Source of the DNA: Lumnitzera littorea
Lineage: Eukaryota > Streptophyta > Magnoliopsida > Myrtales > Combretaceae
Assembly (NCBI GenBank): GCA_024138015.1
Contig: JAMXBB010000011.1
Span: 36,440,989 to 36,504,988 of the forward strand
Direction: 5' to 3'
DNA: 64,000 bases
The translations under genes and the position numbers were made by a program. Positions 22,712 to 33,240 of the stretch are shown in pieces. The notes below the pieces were generated by a model that saw nothing but the letters and a program-made list of their open reading frames with translations, did no database searches and had not been told where the DNA came from. The number at the start of each line of letters is the position of its first letter. Position 1 is the first letter of the stretch.

Positions 22712-23581
22712 TGATGTGTCTCTAAGGTCGAACACATAGAAAGGAACCACAACAAAGCGAACTGAAAAGAAACAAAGAAAAAGCTAGCAAAGTCTAGGTA
22801 GCTACCAAATGGATATGACACACCACTCGATCCTACCTAGCCAACAATCTACTAGATATGACACATCGATCCGAATTGAAGGGTCACTCACCACTACTCC
22901 TTACTAAAGGAAATAGATAAGAGTTGAAAGATAATGAGAACACTAAGGTTGCTCAAGTGAATAATTCTGTATTAAACGTTGGATGATCCCGTTTATAAGA
23001 AAGTAGGGGTTATATACCTATCCACTAGAGTTGCTTTACATGTATGAAAACACAAAAGGGTATTCTACACTAGGTTACATAAGATTTACTAAAAGAGATA
23101 AAAGAGACAAAGAATATTCAGTACGAAAAAAGAGACAAAGAATATTCAGTACGAAAAAAGAGAATCATTTTAGAATATTGTGTTAGAAGACACGTATCGC
23201 TTGGAAGCTGGACATCAAGAATATGATACAACATAGGCAAAAACAAGAATGTGTTACAGTCAGGGGCTAACCCAATCTGGATTAGGTCAAGAGCCAATCA
23301 ATCTAGTTAGGAAGTCTACTAAATTGGAGTCAGGTACCACTGGTTAGTTAGAGAGCTCGATTCGACTGGCCTTTCTTAGGTTACCTTCTAAGTTAGGACC
23401 TCGCAACTGGGCAGGAACATGCTAAACATACATGAGGATCTGACAGACAGGTTAGCTAGGGATCGAATCAGGGTAGGAGTCTCCGTCTCGGCTATGGCTT
23501 AAAGTCAGTATTTTCCCTATGAGCCTTTGAAGTCCTTGAGCTCAGCTTCTTATGATTAGTCGAGGGGGTTGATTTCTATCA
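22712..23581 (-). repeat. 5' LTR of G2
   Basis: 870 bp pairing with 17042-17883. It contains a 28 bp tandem duplication (AGAGACAAAGAATATTCAGT and the next 8 bases, twice, at about 23107-23162) that the partner lacks. Minus-strand start TGATAGAAATCAACC, end GACACATCA. Confidence 0.92.
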
Positions 23582-23586
23582 AATTG
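23582..23586. repeat. Target-site duplication of G2, right
   Basis: AATTG, identical to 17037-17041. Confidence 0.9.
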
Positions 23587-24177
23587 TTTCTTGAGGATGA
23601 TTCTAGCTTGTGATTTAGAGGTTTCACTTTATTTAAGTATATGCATGCATAATCTTATTGGTTTAAGTATTTAATCATCATTGATAAAATCATGTCTTTT
23701 AAAATTGGCGCTAATCTTTGGGTTTGAAAGATACGGGTTGTGACACAATTGTATCACTTACAATACATTACTATAGGCATTCAACTTTTGCATATTTGAG
23801 TTGAAGCGTTGAATTTCATTACTTTATATGCCTTATTCTTCATTCTAGCACTTAGAGCTTTAGTATTTAATCAACATACAAGTGCTATTGATTCATGTCA
23901 TTGAGAAATTAAGAGTTTAAGCATGCTTAGAATCTCTTTTGTAACAATAGTTGTGAGGATTACATGAAGGATTTCTCAAGAACACAACTACATCATGCAT
24001 CCATACCAAGTCTTTAATAAAAGTCCTAAATGAGTTATAGTGTCATTTCTTTCACACTTGATTATGGTTTTTGTATAGTTCTTTATTCTAAATGTGGGAA
24101 AACTTTTGGTTAAAAAAATAGTGACTTGAATTTTCTTTTCTTTTGAATAAGACCATGACACTACGTACTAAGCTTTA

Positions 24178-24267
24178 AGTTTGGAAGAAGAAGTAGATGA
24201 GGAAGAGGAGGAGAATGAAGAATATGAAGAGGACGAGGATGATTTCACGGATCATGCCTCCGATTAA
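24178..24267 (+). pseudogene. Acidic C-terminal tail of an unidentified A1 ORF
   Basis: This frame encodes about 29 residues almost entirely Glu and Asp (LEEEVDEEEEENEEYEED, then DDFTDHASD and stop). It sits downstream of pol, where Athila relatives may carry an extra (env-like) ORF, but nothing recognisable precedes it and there is a stop just upstream. The overlapping 75-codon Arg/Lys-rich frame starting at 24197 is the +1 reading of the same purine tract. Function unknown. Confidence 0.3.
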
Positions 24268-24644
24268 TAGGATTGTAAAGTCAATGTGGTTGCTTGACGC
24301 CTTTTCTTTTCTTGATTCGTCTATATTAGTTATTCGTAGACTTAGTTTATTTTTTGAACTATTTTGCTACTTTCTTGATTTTTCTTTTACTAGTTGTCCT
24401 TTATTTTCCTTTCTTGGTGTTTAGTAAGTCTTGTTGCAAGGTCAAGGTCTTGAAACTTTGAAGCTCATGTTAGAGACTATGTTTGATTTGGATTACATCA
24501 AACATTAGACTTCAAACTTCTTACATTAACGAATTGTGTTACTTAAATTTTCAAGGAAGTATTAGTTTTTTCTTTTCCACTTTTATATCATCTTATCCAT
24601 GATTATTTTTATTAATATATTTTCAATTATGTGACTTAATTATA

Positions 24645-24690
24645 CATTGGGGACAATGTACAATTTTAAATGTGAGAAAAGGGATATAGA
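24645..24690 (+). promoter_or_regulatory. Inner polypurine-like block of A1
   Basis: CATTGGGGACAATGTACAAT followed by TTTAAATGTGAGAAAAGGG. It resembles the true PPT of the same element (AAGTGTGGGGAAGTT) and matching inner blocks of A2 and A3. Possible second plus-strand priming site; no test is possible here. Confidence 0.4.
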
Positions 24691-25830
24691 AATTTTTTGC
24701 AACTTAAGAGACCAATTTTTCACATTGAACCCAATTTTGTTGTTTTATCGACTTGCAATTATTTAAAATTTGATAACTTCCAGTTGAATTAAATATATTT
24801 GAACACTTAATCTTTGATGGATGAATTACACGATAATAGAGTTGATAAGTGAAATTTTTGTGGAATAAAGTTATAGATTATTTAGCCTAAGATTTTTCAA
24901 GACTTAGGATTAAAGCAACATCACTAGATAAAAGTTAGTCATGACTATTTTTTAAACTTGCTTTGTTGTATACTTTGCTCTTAGATGACTTTAGAGCTCG
25001 ATAATCTTTGGTAAACAAACAAATGAAATTTATCTTTTGAGAAACCCCTGAAAAATTAAATTAGTTGGAGGTAGAAAGTTATATAAATGCATGAATTATC
25101 AAATAATAAAAAGGCAAAATTGGTAAGAATACACCTTGTTCCCTCAAAAGAGTGAGTTTGAATTCTACTATCAATGCCAAAGTAAACTTTAAAGAATAAA
25201 TTAGTATGGATCAGCCTTAATCCATCAGAAGAGCAAGGTTTTTTCCTGTTACCAATATGAGGGCTAAGTTGATATGGATAGGTTTTGGTCTGTTAGAAAA
25301 ACAAGATCCTTTTCCATTACCAACATACCATCCTTAAATAATGTGATTAATTAATAATATAAATTTAGTAAATTTAAAACTTTCCCAATGAAAACATGAA
25401 CTAAGGGGATGATCAAAGGATGAGTAGATGTAGTATGTGCTTACTTTGAATTATGGTGCTTAGCGAGATTGAAGAGAGGGTTGTATAAATTTTAGTTAAG
25501 TTGGTTAAAATTCTTTATGACTATTTCCTGATTGGTGAGATGTTCAATTTAATCTTCAGTATGGGAATCATTGATTAAATAGTCTAGGTGAAATTTAATT
25601 TATGTAGATTAACTTGTGAACTTTATTACTTTATGTTTCTTATACATTGAGAAAAAGATTGAGTGTAAGAACTAAGGAAGTTATTTAAAGAAAATTGATT
25701 TGATTTGCAAGTTGAATTTTTTCAGGTTAGGTATAAATTTGACCAGTTTCCTGACTAATGATAGTTGTTAACTTAAGAATTTTTGTCCTCATTCTTTCCT
25801 TACTTTATTTGCTTAAGGACAAGCAAATAC

Positions 25831-25847
25831 TTAAGTGTGGGGAAGTT
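25831..25847 (+). promoter_or_regulatory. A1 polypurine tract
   Basis: TTAAGTGTGGGGAAGTT immediately precedes the 3' LTR. It is the usual plus-strand primer of this family, with the common upstream word GGACAAGCAAATA. Confidence 0.85.
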
Positions 25848-27210
25848 TGATAAGCTGTAAATTGGATATATTTTATTTAGTGATTTTTCCTTGAAAGTTG
25901 AGTTTATTTTTAGATAATGATACTTAATTGAGTAAAATTTTATTTTTTAGGTTTTAAAGTGATTTACGTCAGAAAAAGAGAAAATAAAAACAAGTTTTAC
26001 TCAATTCGAAGCTAAAATGAGCAAGTCATGAGGGTTTGAAGATTGATACAATCAAAAGACATAACTATGTCATTTCCAAGCAAATTTAGAGCTTATTTTC
26101 AAGTATTACAGCTAGTGATATAACCAAACAACACAAACATGTCCTTGGTCTTGTTGTTCCTAATTTTGAAAAAAAAAAATAGAGAGAGAGAGAGAGAGAG
26201 AACATGAATGGCAATCAAGTACACAACTAAGGGATATGATTGTGTCCCTAATCATATCGATTACAACCAATATATTTTTTCTCACTTACTATATAAAGCT
26301 TCATTAGGGTTTTTTAGATAGAATTTTTGGCACAACTTTTTGAGAGCTTTTCAACCCAAGACCACTCAAGAGAGCAAGGCAAAAAGAAGACTTCAAGATT
26401 CAAATTTTTTTGGATTTCATGATTCTTTATTCTATCTCCTTCTATTCTTTGATTTTAGTTTGTTATTTTATGATGTGTAGAGAGTAGATTTTTAGTATCT
26501 AGGTCTTGTGAACCCATATCTCATATGTGACGATTGATTTTATTTAGATTTAATAATGATTTTTATTCTTTTTGAATCAATTATATGTTCTTGCTTATTT
26601 TAGGTTGGTTATTCTACATGTTATTAATTTAAATCTAATATCATACAAGAAGATGGAGAGATTTCTTATATAATTAAATCTAGCATAGTTGATGAGGGTT
26701 TATTCAATATTAGAGATAAATTGCAAGATTCTTTCGAATCTATAATATTATTTTCAATATTATTTTTAAGAGAATTCACTGCACAATTATTGTAATCTTA
26801 GATTACGCTATAGGGAAGAGATTCTATTAGATAATCTAGAGATTAGGGTTAAGAATTTTAAGAAAGTTATTGACTTTAGAAGAGAGTTCTCCTAGTCAAG
26901 AAGAAATTAAAGATTAAATTAGATTATCTTTAAGGAAAGTTGAATATGTAGGTTTAAGGAATCGAGATCTAGGTATATCGTAGAGTCTTAAATTTAATCT
27001 TTAATATTTTTCTTTCTTGTTTAGTTCTTTATTAATTATTAAATTAAGTAGTTCTACAGTTTTAGTTTAAAGAATTGAGTTCTTGAATTGAATTCATTCG
27101 GTTAAGTAATAGAGCTAAGGTTAACAATAGCATTTAAAGTCTTTAAAGGATCGACATTCGGAATCACATCCGCTATATTACAATTTGATAGGTGTACTTG
27201 CCTTGTATCT
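25848..27210 (+). repeat. 3' LTR of A1
   Basis: Starts TGATAAGCTG and ends CTTGCCTTGTATCT (the terminal CA has become CT). It pairs with 12036-13371. It contains a (GA)n run at 26180-26201 that is not expanded in the 5' LTR. Confidence 0.9.
26180..26201. repeat. (GA)n microsatellite inside the A1 3' LTR
   Basis: About eleven GA units follow an A-run. The 5' LTR has only AATAATAATAGAGAAAA at the same place, so the expansion arose after insertion. Confidence 0.85.
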
Positions 27211-27493
27211 AATTTATTCTTGTTTCAAATTTATTCTCATTTCATTACAAGTCCATCTTATAGCCAGCTCTCATCCATCCCTTGAGCAAGGATTAAGGAG
27301 AGCAACCCTAGTTATCACTTTATACATCATATTAAGGTGGTGATTAAGCCATGACGTATTTGATTGGTGTATCATATCCAATTAGATAACTTAAGGGTTT
27401 TGCTAAAACCTTTTAAAAAATCATACTATTTTTCATTCCCTCAATAGGTTTGGATCCACTCAAATATCGTCACCCTATCGGTTCTTGGTTATC
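27211..27493 (+). repeat. Probable 5' LTR of G1, right part
   Basis: This continues the sequence interrupted by A1 at 12035 and runs up to a few bases before the G1 primer-binding site. The first five bases are the right copy of the A1 target duplication. The 3' LTR of G1 is not in the window, so the ends cannot be proven. Confidence 0.45.
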
Positions 27494-27497
27494 ATCA

Positions 27498-27509
27498 TGG
27501 TATCAGAGC
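27498..27509 (+). promoter_or_regulatory. G1 primer-binding site, initiator tRNA-Met
   Basis: TGGTATCAGAGC, an exact match to the common plant tRNA-iMet primer site, preceded by CATCA as an LTR end. It marks the start of the internal region of G1. Confidence 0.9.
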
Positions 27510-27846
27510 GTAAGTTTAAGAAGAGCTATTAGGCTATGTAGAGAGCTCGAGGAAGCTATGTGTGAACTATAAGTGTTGGTGCATTAGAAAGTTTGGTGTA
27601 GCTTAATAGTGTTGTGTTTTGTAGTATAGTGAGTAATTCTATGAAGTTGTGGGTGTTTTGTGGAGTTTAGTAGTGTGAACTATTTTAGTCTATTTTTGAG
27701 CTTAGAAAAAGGGCACCTAATAGTCACTTAGAGTTTTTAGGTTGTTACAATTCATGTTCGAGTTGCTATCTTGTGTCGATTTGAGTTTAATAGGGGTTAA
27801 TTCTAGTTGTATTGTGATTGGGTGTTCAAGCTTTTGTTTTATGTTT

Positions 27847-28522
27847 ATGTCTAACTTGCTATTGAAAGAGGAAATGACTAGCTTGAGTGTTAATACTGCT
27901 GTTGGGGATAATGAGAGTAGTGTCCAACATTGTGGTAGATAAACACTTGCCACTCGTAAAAGCATAGACAAGCACTTCGATTAGATGGCTATGATGATTA
28001 CTGAATTGACATGTATGGTTTGTAATCTAGTTGCTCGACCTATTGAGGTCATTTACAATGCTCTCTAAGGTGTACCCAAGACTAGAGAAGTAATCCAAGA
28101 AGCTCGGTAAGATAAAAGGCCATTCCCAACTTGGCAAGCTCGAGATGGAGGAGTAGGGAGGTAGGCTTGAAGGAGGATTAACTTAAGGGATGTGGAAGAG
28201 GAAGGTGATGAGGAATATTATGAAGCCAAAGAAAGAGCTCATGCATCACAAGTTGCCGACTATGTAAAGTTGCAGGTATCGACCTTCGGTAGTACAACTA
28301 ATGAAGATAAGTACCTTGACTAGGAAGAAAAGTTCTAGAGGACTTTTTATTATTACAATATGAGGATTACAATAAAATTAGAATAGTCGCACTTAAATTT
28401 ACAAGATATGATACGATGTTGTGTTGGAATTTTTAGGCCATGAGAAGAAAAGAAGGGTATCATGAGATTAAAACTTAGCCTGATACAAAGAGGGTTATGA
28501 GATCTAGGTCTATACCTATTGG
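27847..28522 (+). pseudogene. G1 gag, broken and cut by A2
   Basis: From the ATG at 27847 the frame reads MSNLLLKEEMTSLSVNTAVG, then, past stops that replace Gln, RKSIDKHFD*MAMMITEL, an acidic VEEEGDEEYYEAKERA stretch, and the gag core TTNEDKYLD*EEKF (about 28295-28335), followed by an LKF.RY block and KEGYHEIKT*PDTKRVM (about 28450-28500). These match the YLDWEEK...WDKMKRVM part of plant Ty3/gypsy gag. It stops abruptly at 28522, where A2 begins; the C-terminal zinc-knuckle half is missing. It would form the particle shell. Confidence 0.8.
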
Positions 28523-29315
28523 GTTAAAACTAACAAACAAACATGAATTAATTAAAATAAAGAGAACATGATCCTTAGTGAATCATTTATTATTTACTCT
28601 TTAGTTCCATGCGACCTTTTAATCTTAATTATTCTCTGAACCATGGAAATTCATAATTCTATTCCTATAGAAATCAGATTCTAAATTAGTCACTCATATC
28701 TTTAGCTAATTCATAACCCTAAGACTCTTTTTACCTACATCATTGTTGAATAAAGCATCTCAAGATAGCATGAAATGCATGGATCTCATTATTAGGTTTC
28801 CCTAATCCGAAAAGATCCAATACCTAATCTCTTAGCACATTGAAAAACTTATAAGTATGCATGTCTATTTACTGCAGTAGGCCTAGTAACTCTATAGTAA
28901 ACTTAGACATCCAATTAGTAACCACAATAAATACTAAAGGAAGAAAATATATTTGACTTAATTAGATCACTAGAGCACAATATCATAAATAGAAAGACTA
29001 TATGTTGCAAAAAGAACTAGATTTCAATAATGATTTGCTAAGAATGTATTAAAAGAAGAATAACATAAAAGAAAAAAATTAATAAATTGAGAGACCCCTC
29101 ACAATAATTCTAAACTACAACTTACCTAAAAGGGGCTATCCTTAAAAGCTATAGCCTAAGGATTTATTTATAGAGAGGTGGGTTTAGGTTTATAAAAAGA
29201 GACTTAACAAAATAAAATATTTTTGCAGCAAATATTCTATTTTTGGACATGTAATATTTATTTACTGCAAAAATAGAAGATTTGTTGGTCATATAGCTAC
29301 TATGACCTAGGTATA
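28523..29315 (-). repeat. A2 3' LTR, left portion (truncated, then split by O1)
   Basis: Homologous to about 42711-43508 of the other A2 LTR, starting at TTAAAACTAACAAACAAACA. A TATA-like TTTATTTATAG (29163-29173, minus-strand CTATAAATAAA) lies in the expected place. The first ~235 bp of the LTR, present at 42477-42710, are missing. The sequence continues at 40019 after O1. Confidence 0.85.
29311..29315. repeat. Target-site duplication of O1, left
   Basis: GTATA, repeated exactly at 40014-40018. Confidence 0.85.
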
Positions 29316-29848
29316 TGTAGAAACCTTATTTTTTCCTTTTTTTTATTGAGCCAAGAAAATAAAAATATAATAAAATAATAATAAATAACAAAATTAAAAT
29401 TAAAATTAAAAAGAAAAAAAAGAAAAATTAAAAGAAAAGAAGAAAAATAAAAATATAAAATATTAAGTCGAGTCAAATCGTATTAAGTCAAGTCGAGTCG
29501 AGTCATTTAGAGTCAAATTAGATAATGATGAGTGCTTAATTTAATAAATTTTAAGTCGTTAAAAGATCGGGCTTTATTGAAATATGTTAGTCTAGTTCAA
29601 TATAAAGTGGATTTTTTTATCTAATTTATATTGGTCTAAAATAAACTTAAGATTTATTAAATAAGGATTTATTAAATAAGTTACTTGGCCAAATCAAGTT
29701 GGACTGAATCGGGCTCGAAAAATAGAAAACTCGAATTAAGATAAGGTTTTTAGAAATTAGCTCAAATCTTTAAAGGATCTAAATCATATCTTTCATATCT
29801 AAGTTTATTATTGTATCTTTCGATACAAAAGATTCAATTGTAGGTATT

Positions 29849-29858
29849 ATAAATAGGT
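29849..29858 (+). promoter_or_regulatory. TATA box of the O1 5' LTR
   Basis: TATAAATAGG in the context GGTATTATAAATAGG. The 3' LTR has the same motif at about 38278-38287. The C-rich leader begins about 40 bp downstream in both. Confidence 0.65.
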
Positions 29859-29879
29859 AATTGACGATAGACTTAAGGA

Positions 29880-30480
29880 CCATTTTTTTACAACCTAACA
29901 CACTATCTCCACTATACTTCCCCAAACACTTATCATTTGACAATCACAAGAACACAACAGTCCCCATGCATACATTACCATGCACAACACCTAAACAACT
30001 ACCCACGCTAATAGTACCTACTAAACAACCATACATGCTGACCCCCTCACCGAACCACAATTACTCGTATGCCCACATTACCTAACACTCCATGTCCCAT
30101 ACATAGGTACATCTCATCGATCATAGCAAAACATAGCCACACTTCACACATGATCAAGCCCACTTCACATCACCTCCTTCATCACGCAAAGACATATAGC
30201 ATATGCCAACACTTGCATAACATCTAACAGCCCTTGATATGCTACTGCCCATTCACACCATACATCCTACTCACTGACTGCACTTTTGCACACACGACCC
30301 ACGCACATTAACATAGAATATACACGCACGCTAAAGTCCACCCCCTAACACACACCAGAACGACATACGATTTCTACACACGCTAAAGTCCATTTACCTG
30401 ACATACAATCATGACACACACGCTGCATACGATCAGGTCACACATCATACACGAACACGCCGATGACACGTGACTTGACT
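29880..30480 (+). repeat. C-rich, CACA-word-rich leader segment of the O1 LTR
   Basis: Unlike the surrounding A/T runs, this stretch is rich in CAC, ACAC and CCC words, with many dispersed ACACACGCT and CGCTAAAGTCC repeats. The corresponding 3' LTR stretch is about 38335-38935. A frame open for some 60 codons (FLQPNTLSPLYFPKHLSFDN onward) occurs in both LTRs. It is probably untranslated leader rather than a gene, but the shared frame is noted under findings. Confidence 0.6.
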
Positions 30481-31533
30481 CGTTTAAGTAAAAAAAATTT
30501 ATTTATTTATTTTAGTTAATTCAATTATCTTTACTAATTTATTTTTTCTTAAAGTGTAGGATTTTTTTTTATTCTTAATCGTCATATCTTTTGCCATTTG
30601 ATTAGACAATTTTCAATTTTTGATAATTTAGCTAGATTGCATTTTTTAGAAAAATTTGCATATCTTTTCTCTAAGATCCGTATCTTCGGAGAAAAAACGT
30701 ATCTAGATATATATCTTAGCGTATCTTACATATAGAATTTAGAAAAAATACATACTTGCATATGAGATTTAGAAAAGATACGTATCTTAGTATATCTTGC
30801 ATACAGGATTTAGGAAAGATATTTTTTGCTACGTAATGAATTTTAAAAATAAAAATAAAAGTAAACAAATCTTAATCAAAATTTTCAAAAAAGATTTAGT
30901 TAAGGTTTTCTTAAGATTCACAAAATTAGATCTTTTTTAGGTTTTTTTTTAAATAATAAATTATTAAATAAACGTAAATCTGGCTTGATTTTTAAATCTA
31001 AAAAAAAAAATCCATCTGCTAAATCTTTTCTAAAAGAACTATATTAGTTTGATCTCAATTAGTAGATACATAAATACTTTCAAGGCGACCATCTAAAAGA
31101 TAAAACTTTTTTTTTTAAATTCATAATAAAAATAATAATAATATATTCAGTTTATTTATATTTTTTATATTTTTACATATCTTAGTGCTTTTTAGAAAAA
31201 TATAAAAATAAAGCCCATTAATTGATTTTTTTTTTAACTTTCACATAATGACTTAATTTTAATATATTAGACCCCTGAACTCAATTTTTTTTGTTATTTT
31301 TCTAAAAGTTATTTTCTTAGAAAATACTCAACTAAATTAAGGTTTTTCCATCCGAAAATCCTAATTTCATTTTTTACCAATTTAACTAGTTAGTGACTCC
31401 AATTTTTCAAAATATTTTTTTAAAAAATTTTAAGAAAAATGTTTCCTTAATTTTATGTCAAATAATTTATATTAGGCAGGCTAAGCTTAATATGGATTAA
31501 GTTAAGAAAAATTGAAATAGAATTCAACAGAAT

Positions 31534-31551
31534 TGGTGACTCCACTAGAGA
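31534..31551 (+). promoter_or_regulatory. O1 primer-binding site, tRNA-Arg-like
   Basis: TGGTGACTCCACTAGAGA lies four bases after the LTR end. It resembles the TGGCGACTCC-type site that I associate with tRNA-Arg in Ogre/Tat elements. Confidence 0.7.
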
Positions 31552-31921
31552 AGCCTAGTGAGTTAGCCATGTAAAGAATAAAAATCAATTGACGAGCTTT
31601 TTGTATTATAGTTGTACTAACTGGTTTTTAGTGTTGTAGGCCTTACGAAAAAAACCTAACTCAATGAGCTAGTATTGGGGATTTAAGGGTTTTTTTTTTC
31701 TTTTTGAAAAAAGAAAAAAAAAAATCATTCGTGTACTTAGATGTAGTCAGACTTGAATCACCTTAGGAACTTAAAATAAGCCGCCATTGTGTAACCCTTT
31801 GGTCATTGGGGTTTTTACTCCATGTCTAACGATGATAGGCGAGCCCACTCAGGTTTCAATGTAACCCACTAAGTTTACTCCATGTCCAACAACCTAAGCG
31901 TTTAAGCAATTGAGAGATATA

Positions 31922-32083
31922 GGACTACTAGCATGTGAAAACCTAACAAAGAAATACAAACCAAGGGATTATGACCCCAACAAATGGTGTGAATATCATG
32001 TGGGCCAGGTGGGACATGCCATAGAAAACTACTGGAAACTGAAGCAAAAGGTGAAAGTTTTGATTGATACCAAGGTTGTCTAA
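31922..32083 (+). pseudogene. O1 gag C-terminal fragment with zinc-knuckle-like motif
   Basis: The frame reads KKYKPRDYDPNKWCEYHVGQ, then VGHAIENYWKLKQKVKVLID and a stop at 32081-32083. Ogre/Tat gag proteins carry CxYH...GHxxxxCW.LK..IxxLID here; the last Cys is Tyr in this copy. The domain would bind genomic RNA. Upstream gag and all downstream pol are unrecognisable or lost. The opposite-strand open frame over the same bases is not a gene. Confidence 0.8.
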
Positions 32084-33103
32084 CCAAATTTTCTAGAGAC
32101 TAATGGGTCTATGGACAGTGGCATCCCTAACCTAGAGACATCAAATAAACAACCTCCAACATCAGTATTGAGGGTTTACTACTACCATTTGATCAGGTGG
32201 CTTACCATTTGAAGCAATTGGGCATATCTCTAAAAGATCAATTCAACTAAATGGGCTAAGTTCAAAGAAGTAATAGAAATAGGGGTAAGAAGTGGCATAG
32301 AGTTTTAATTCCTATATTTATTCCTTGTTAGAATAATCTTTCACTTTGGAGATAAGATTTATTTGAATAAAGTGTTTTTCCTATGCGTTTTGTTTTTTAT
32401 GTGCACTTAGCTAAACTTGATAAGGGTATGTCATAGGCTAATCATTAATGAAATACTTTATGCAAGACTTGGGGTAAGTGAAAATAGATAAAGTAAATGT
32501 GAAATCAAAACTTAAAATTTTTCACCTAAGCGAATCGTAACACATTACTTAAAAGGTTTAGGATAAAAAGAGGCAACCAATGTCCTAAACACTAACCCTA
32601 AACACACATGAGAGTTAAGTGTCACAATGTGAGTAAGTAGGTTCATTCCTTAAAGGAGGCCTATCTTGAACTTAGTATACATGTCAAAATGATGCTAAGC
32701 ATTCATTTCACTACTCTAAACACAATTATCCCTTGTAAACCCATTTAAGCTTTTTAGGGAATGTTTCTTAAAATTAGCCCTGCCAAGAACTACCCTATAC
32801 TGGGGCAATCAGGAGGTTAAGGTCATTTATTTGGACAAAAGGAGTAGACTAACTTATGGTTATCTTAGTTTTGTCAATTCATGAGCAAATATTGTCATAG
32901 ATAATTTAATTCTTTAGGATGAAGAAAAGTTTCAAATCATATACACCTCACTCAAGCTTATATACTAATTTAAACACCTCAAGCCTATGGACTTTACCTA
33001 AACACTCCATGCCATATACACTTCTCCCAAGCTTATACACTTTGAACCCATGGTTTTAGGGCTTTGAATCTTATCAAGCAAAAACTCAATAAGGGAATGT
33101 GAC

Positions 33104-33240
33104 CTTCTTGAACAAAAAATAAATAAATAAAGAGAGAGATAAAAAGAAAAGAAAAAAAATGAGAAAAATGAAAGAAAATGAAAATAAAAAAAAGGGAGAA
33201 AAAAAGAAAAAAAAAAGTGAAAGAGAGAAAAATTGAAAAT
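33104..33240 (+). repeat. Purine-rich GAAA/AAAG low-complexity tract
   Basis: Almost pure A and G for about 130 bp with no fixed period. Possibly a decayed inner polypurine region, more likely simple repeat. Confidence 0.7.

Larger units (their letters stand above)
17042..23581 (-). mobile_element. G2: Ty3/gypsy element, minus strand, nested in A1
   Basis: A full-structure element of 6.5 kb. On the minus strand: 5' LTR 23581-22712, tRNA-iMet primer site 22704-22694, gag, protease, RT, RNase H, integrase, and 3' LTR 17883-17042. AATTG duplications on both sides are perfect. It sits in the 3' non-coding region of A1. The order PR-RT-RH-INT and the motifs fit plant Ty3/gypsy (Metaviridae-type) elements. 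I see no chromodomain at the integrase end, so I leave the clade open. Stops and substitutions have inactivated it, but it is less decayed than G1. Confidence 0.92.
23587..25830 (+). other. A1 3' non-coding region (resumed after G2)
   Basis: AT-rich sequence between the lost pol and the 3' LTR. It contains a short acidic open tail (24178-24267), an inner polypurine-like block (24645-24690) and two imperfect ~85 bp repeats rich in CAAGGTTTTTTCC-like words (about 25120-25330), also present in A2. No RT or integrase was found here. This layout resembles the long 3' regions of Athila relatives. Confidence 0.6.
12036..27210 (+). mobile_element. A1: Athila-like Ty3/gypsy element without RT or integrase (contains G2)
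   Basis: A complete but non-autonomous element: 5' LTR 12036-13371, primer-binding site at 13378, gag, aspartic protease, a long non-coding 3' region, polypurine tract 25831-25847 and 3' LTR 25848-27210. The gag and protease match the Athila type, and the primer site resembles the tRNA-Asp site of that group. After the protease the usual RT, RNase H and integrase are missing, and the sequence passes directly to the GGGAGGCAACC block that follows pol in Athila relatives. G2 is nested at 17042-23581. Without G2, A1 is about 8.6 kb. It inserted into the 5' LTR of G1. Any past movement would have needed enzymes from a complete relative. Confidence 0.85.
29316..31529 (+). repeat. 5' LTR of O1
   Basis: Starts TGTAGAAACC and ends GAATTCAACA, pairing with 37761-40013. 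It contains a TATA box (29849-29858), then a C-rich, CACA-word-rich segment (29880-30480), and TAGTGACTCC at 31391-31400 that echoes the primer site. Confidence 0.9.

Noticed and set aside
24197..24424. 75-codon Arg/Lys-rich open frame
   Set aside because: It is the shifted reading of a purine tract whose other frame gives an acidic tail. Neither is recognisable as a protein family.
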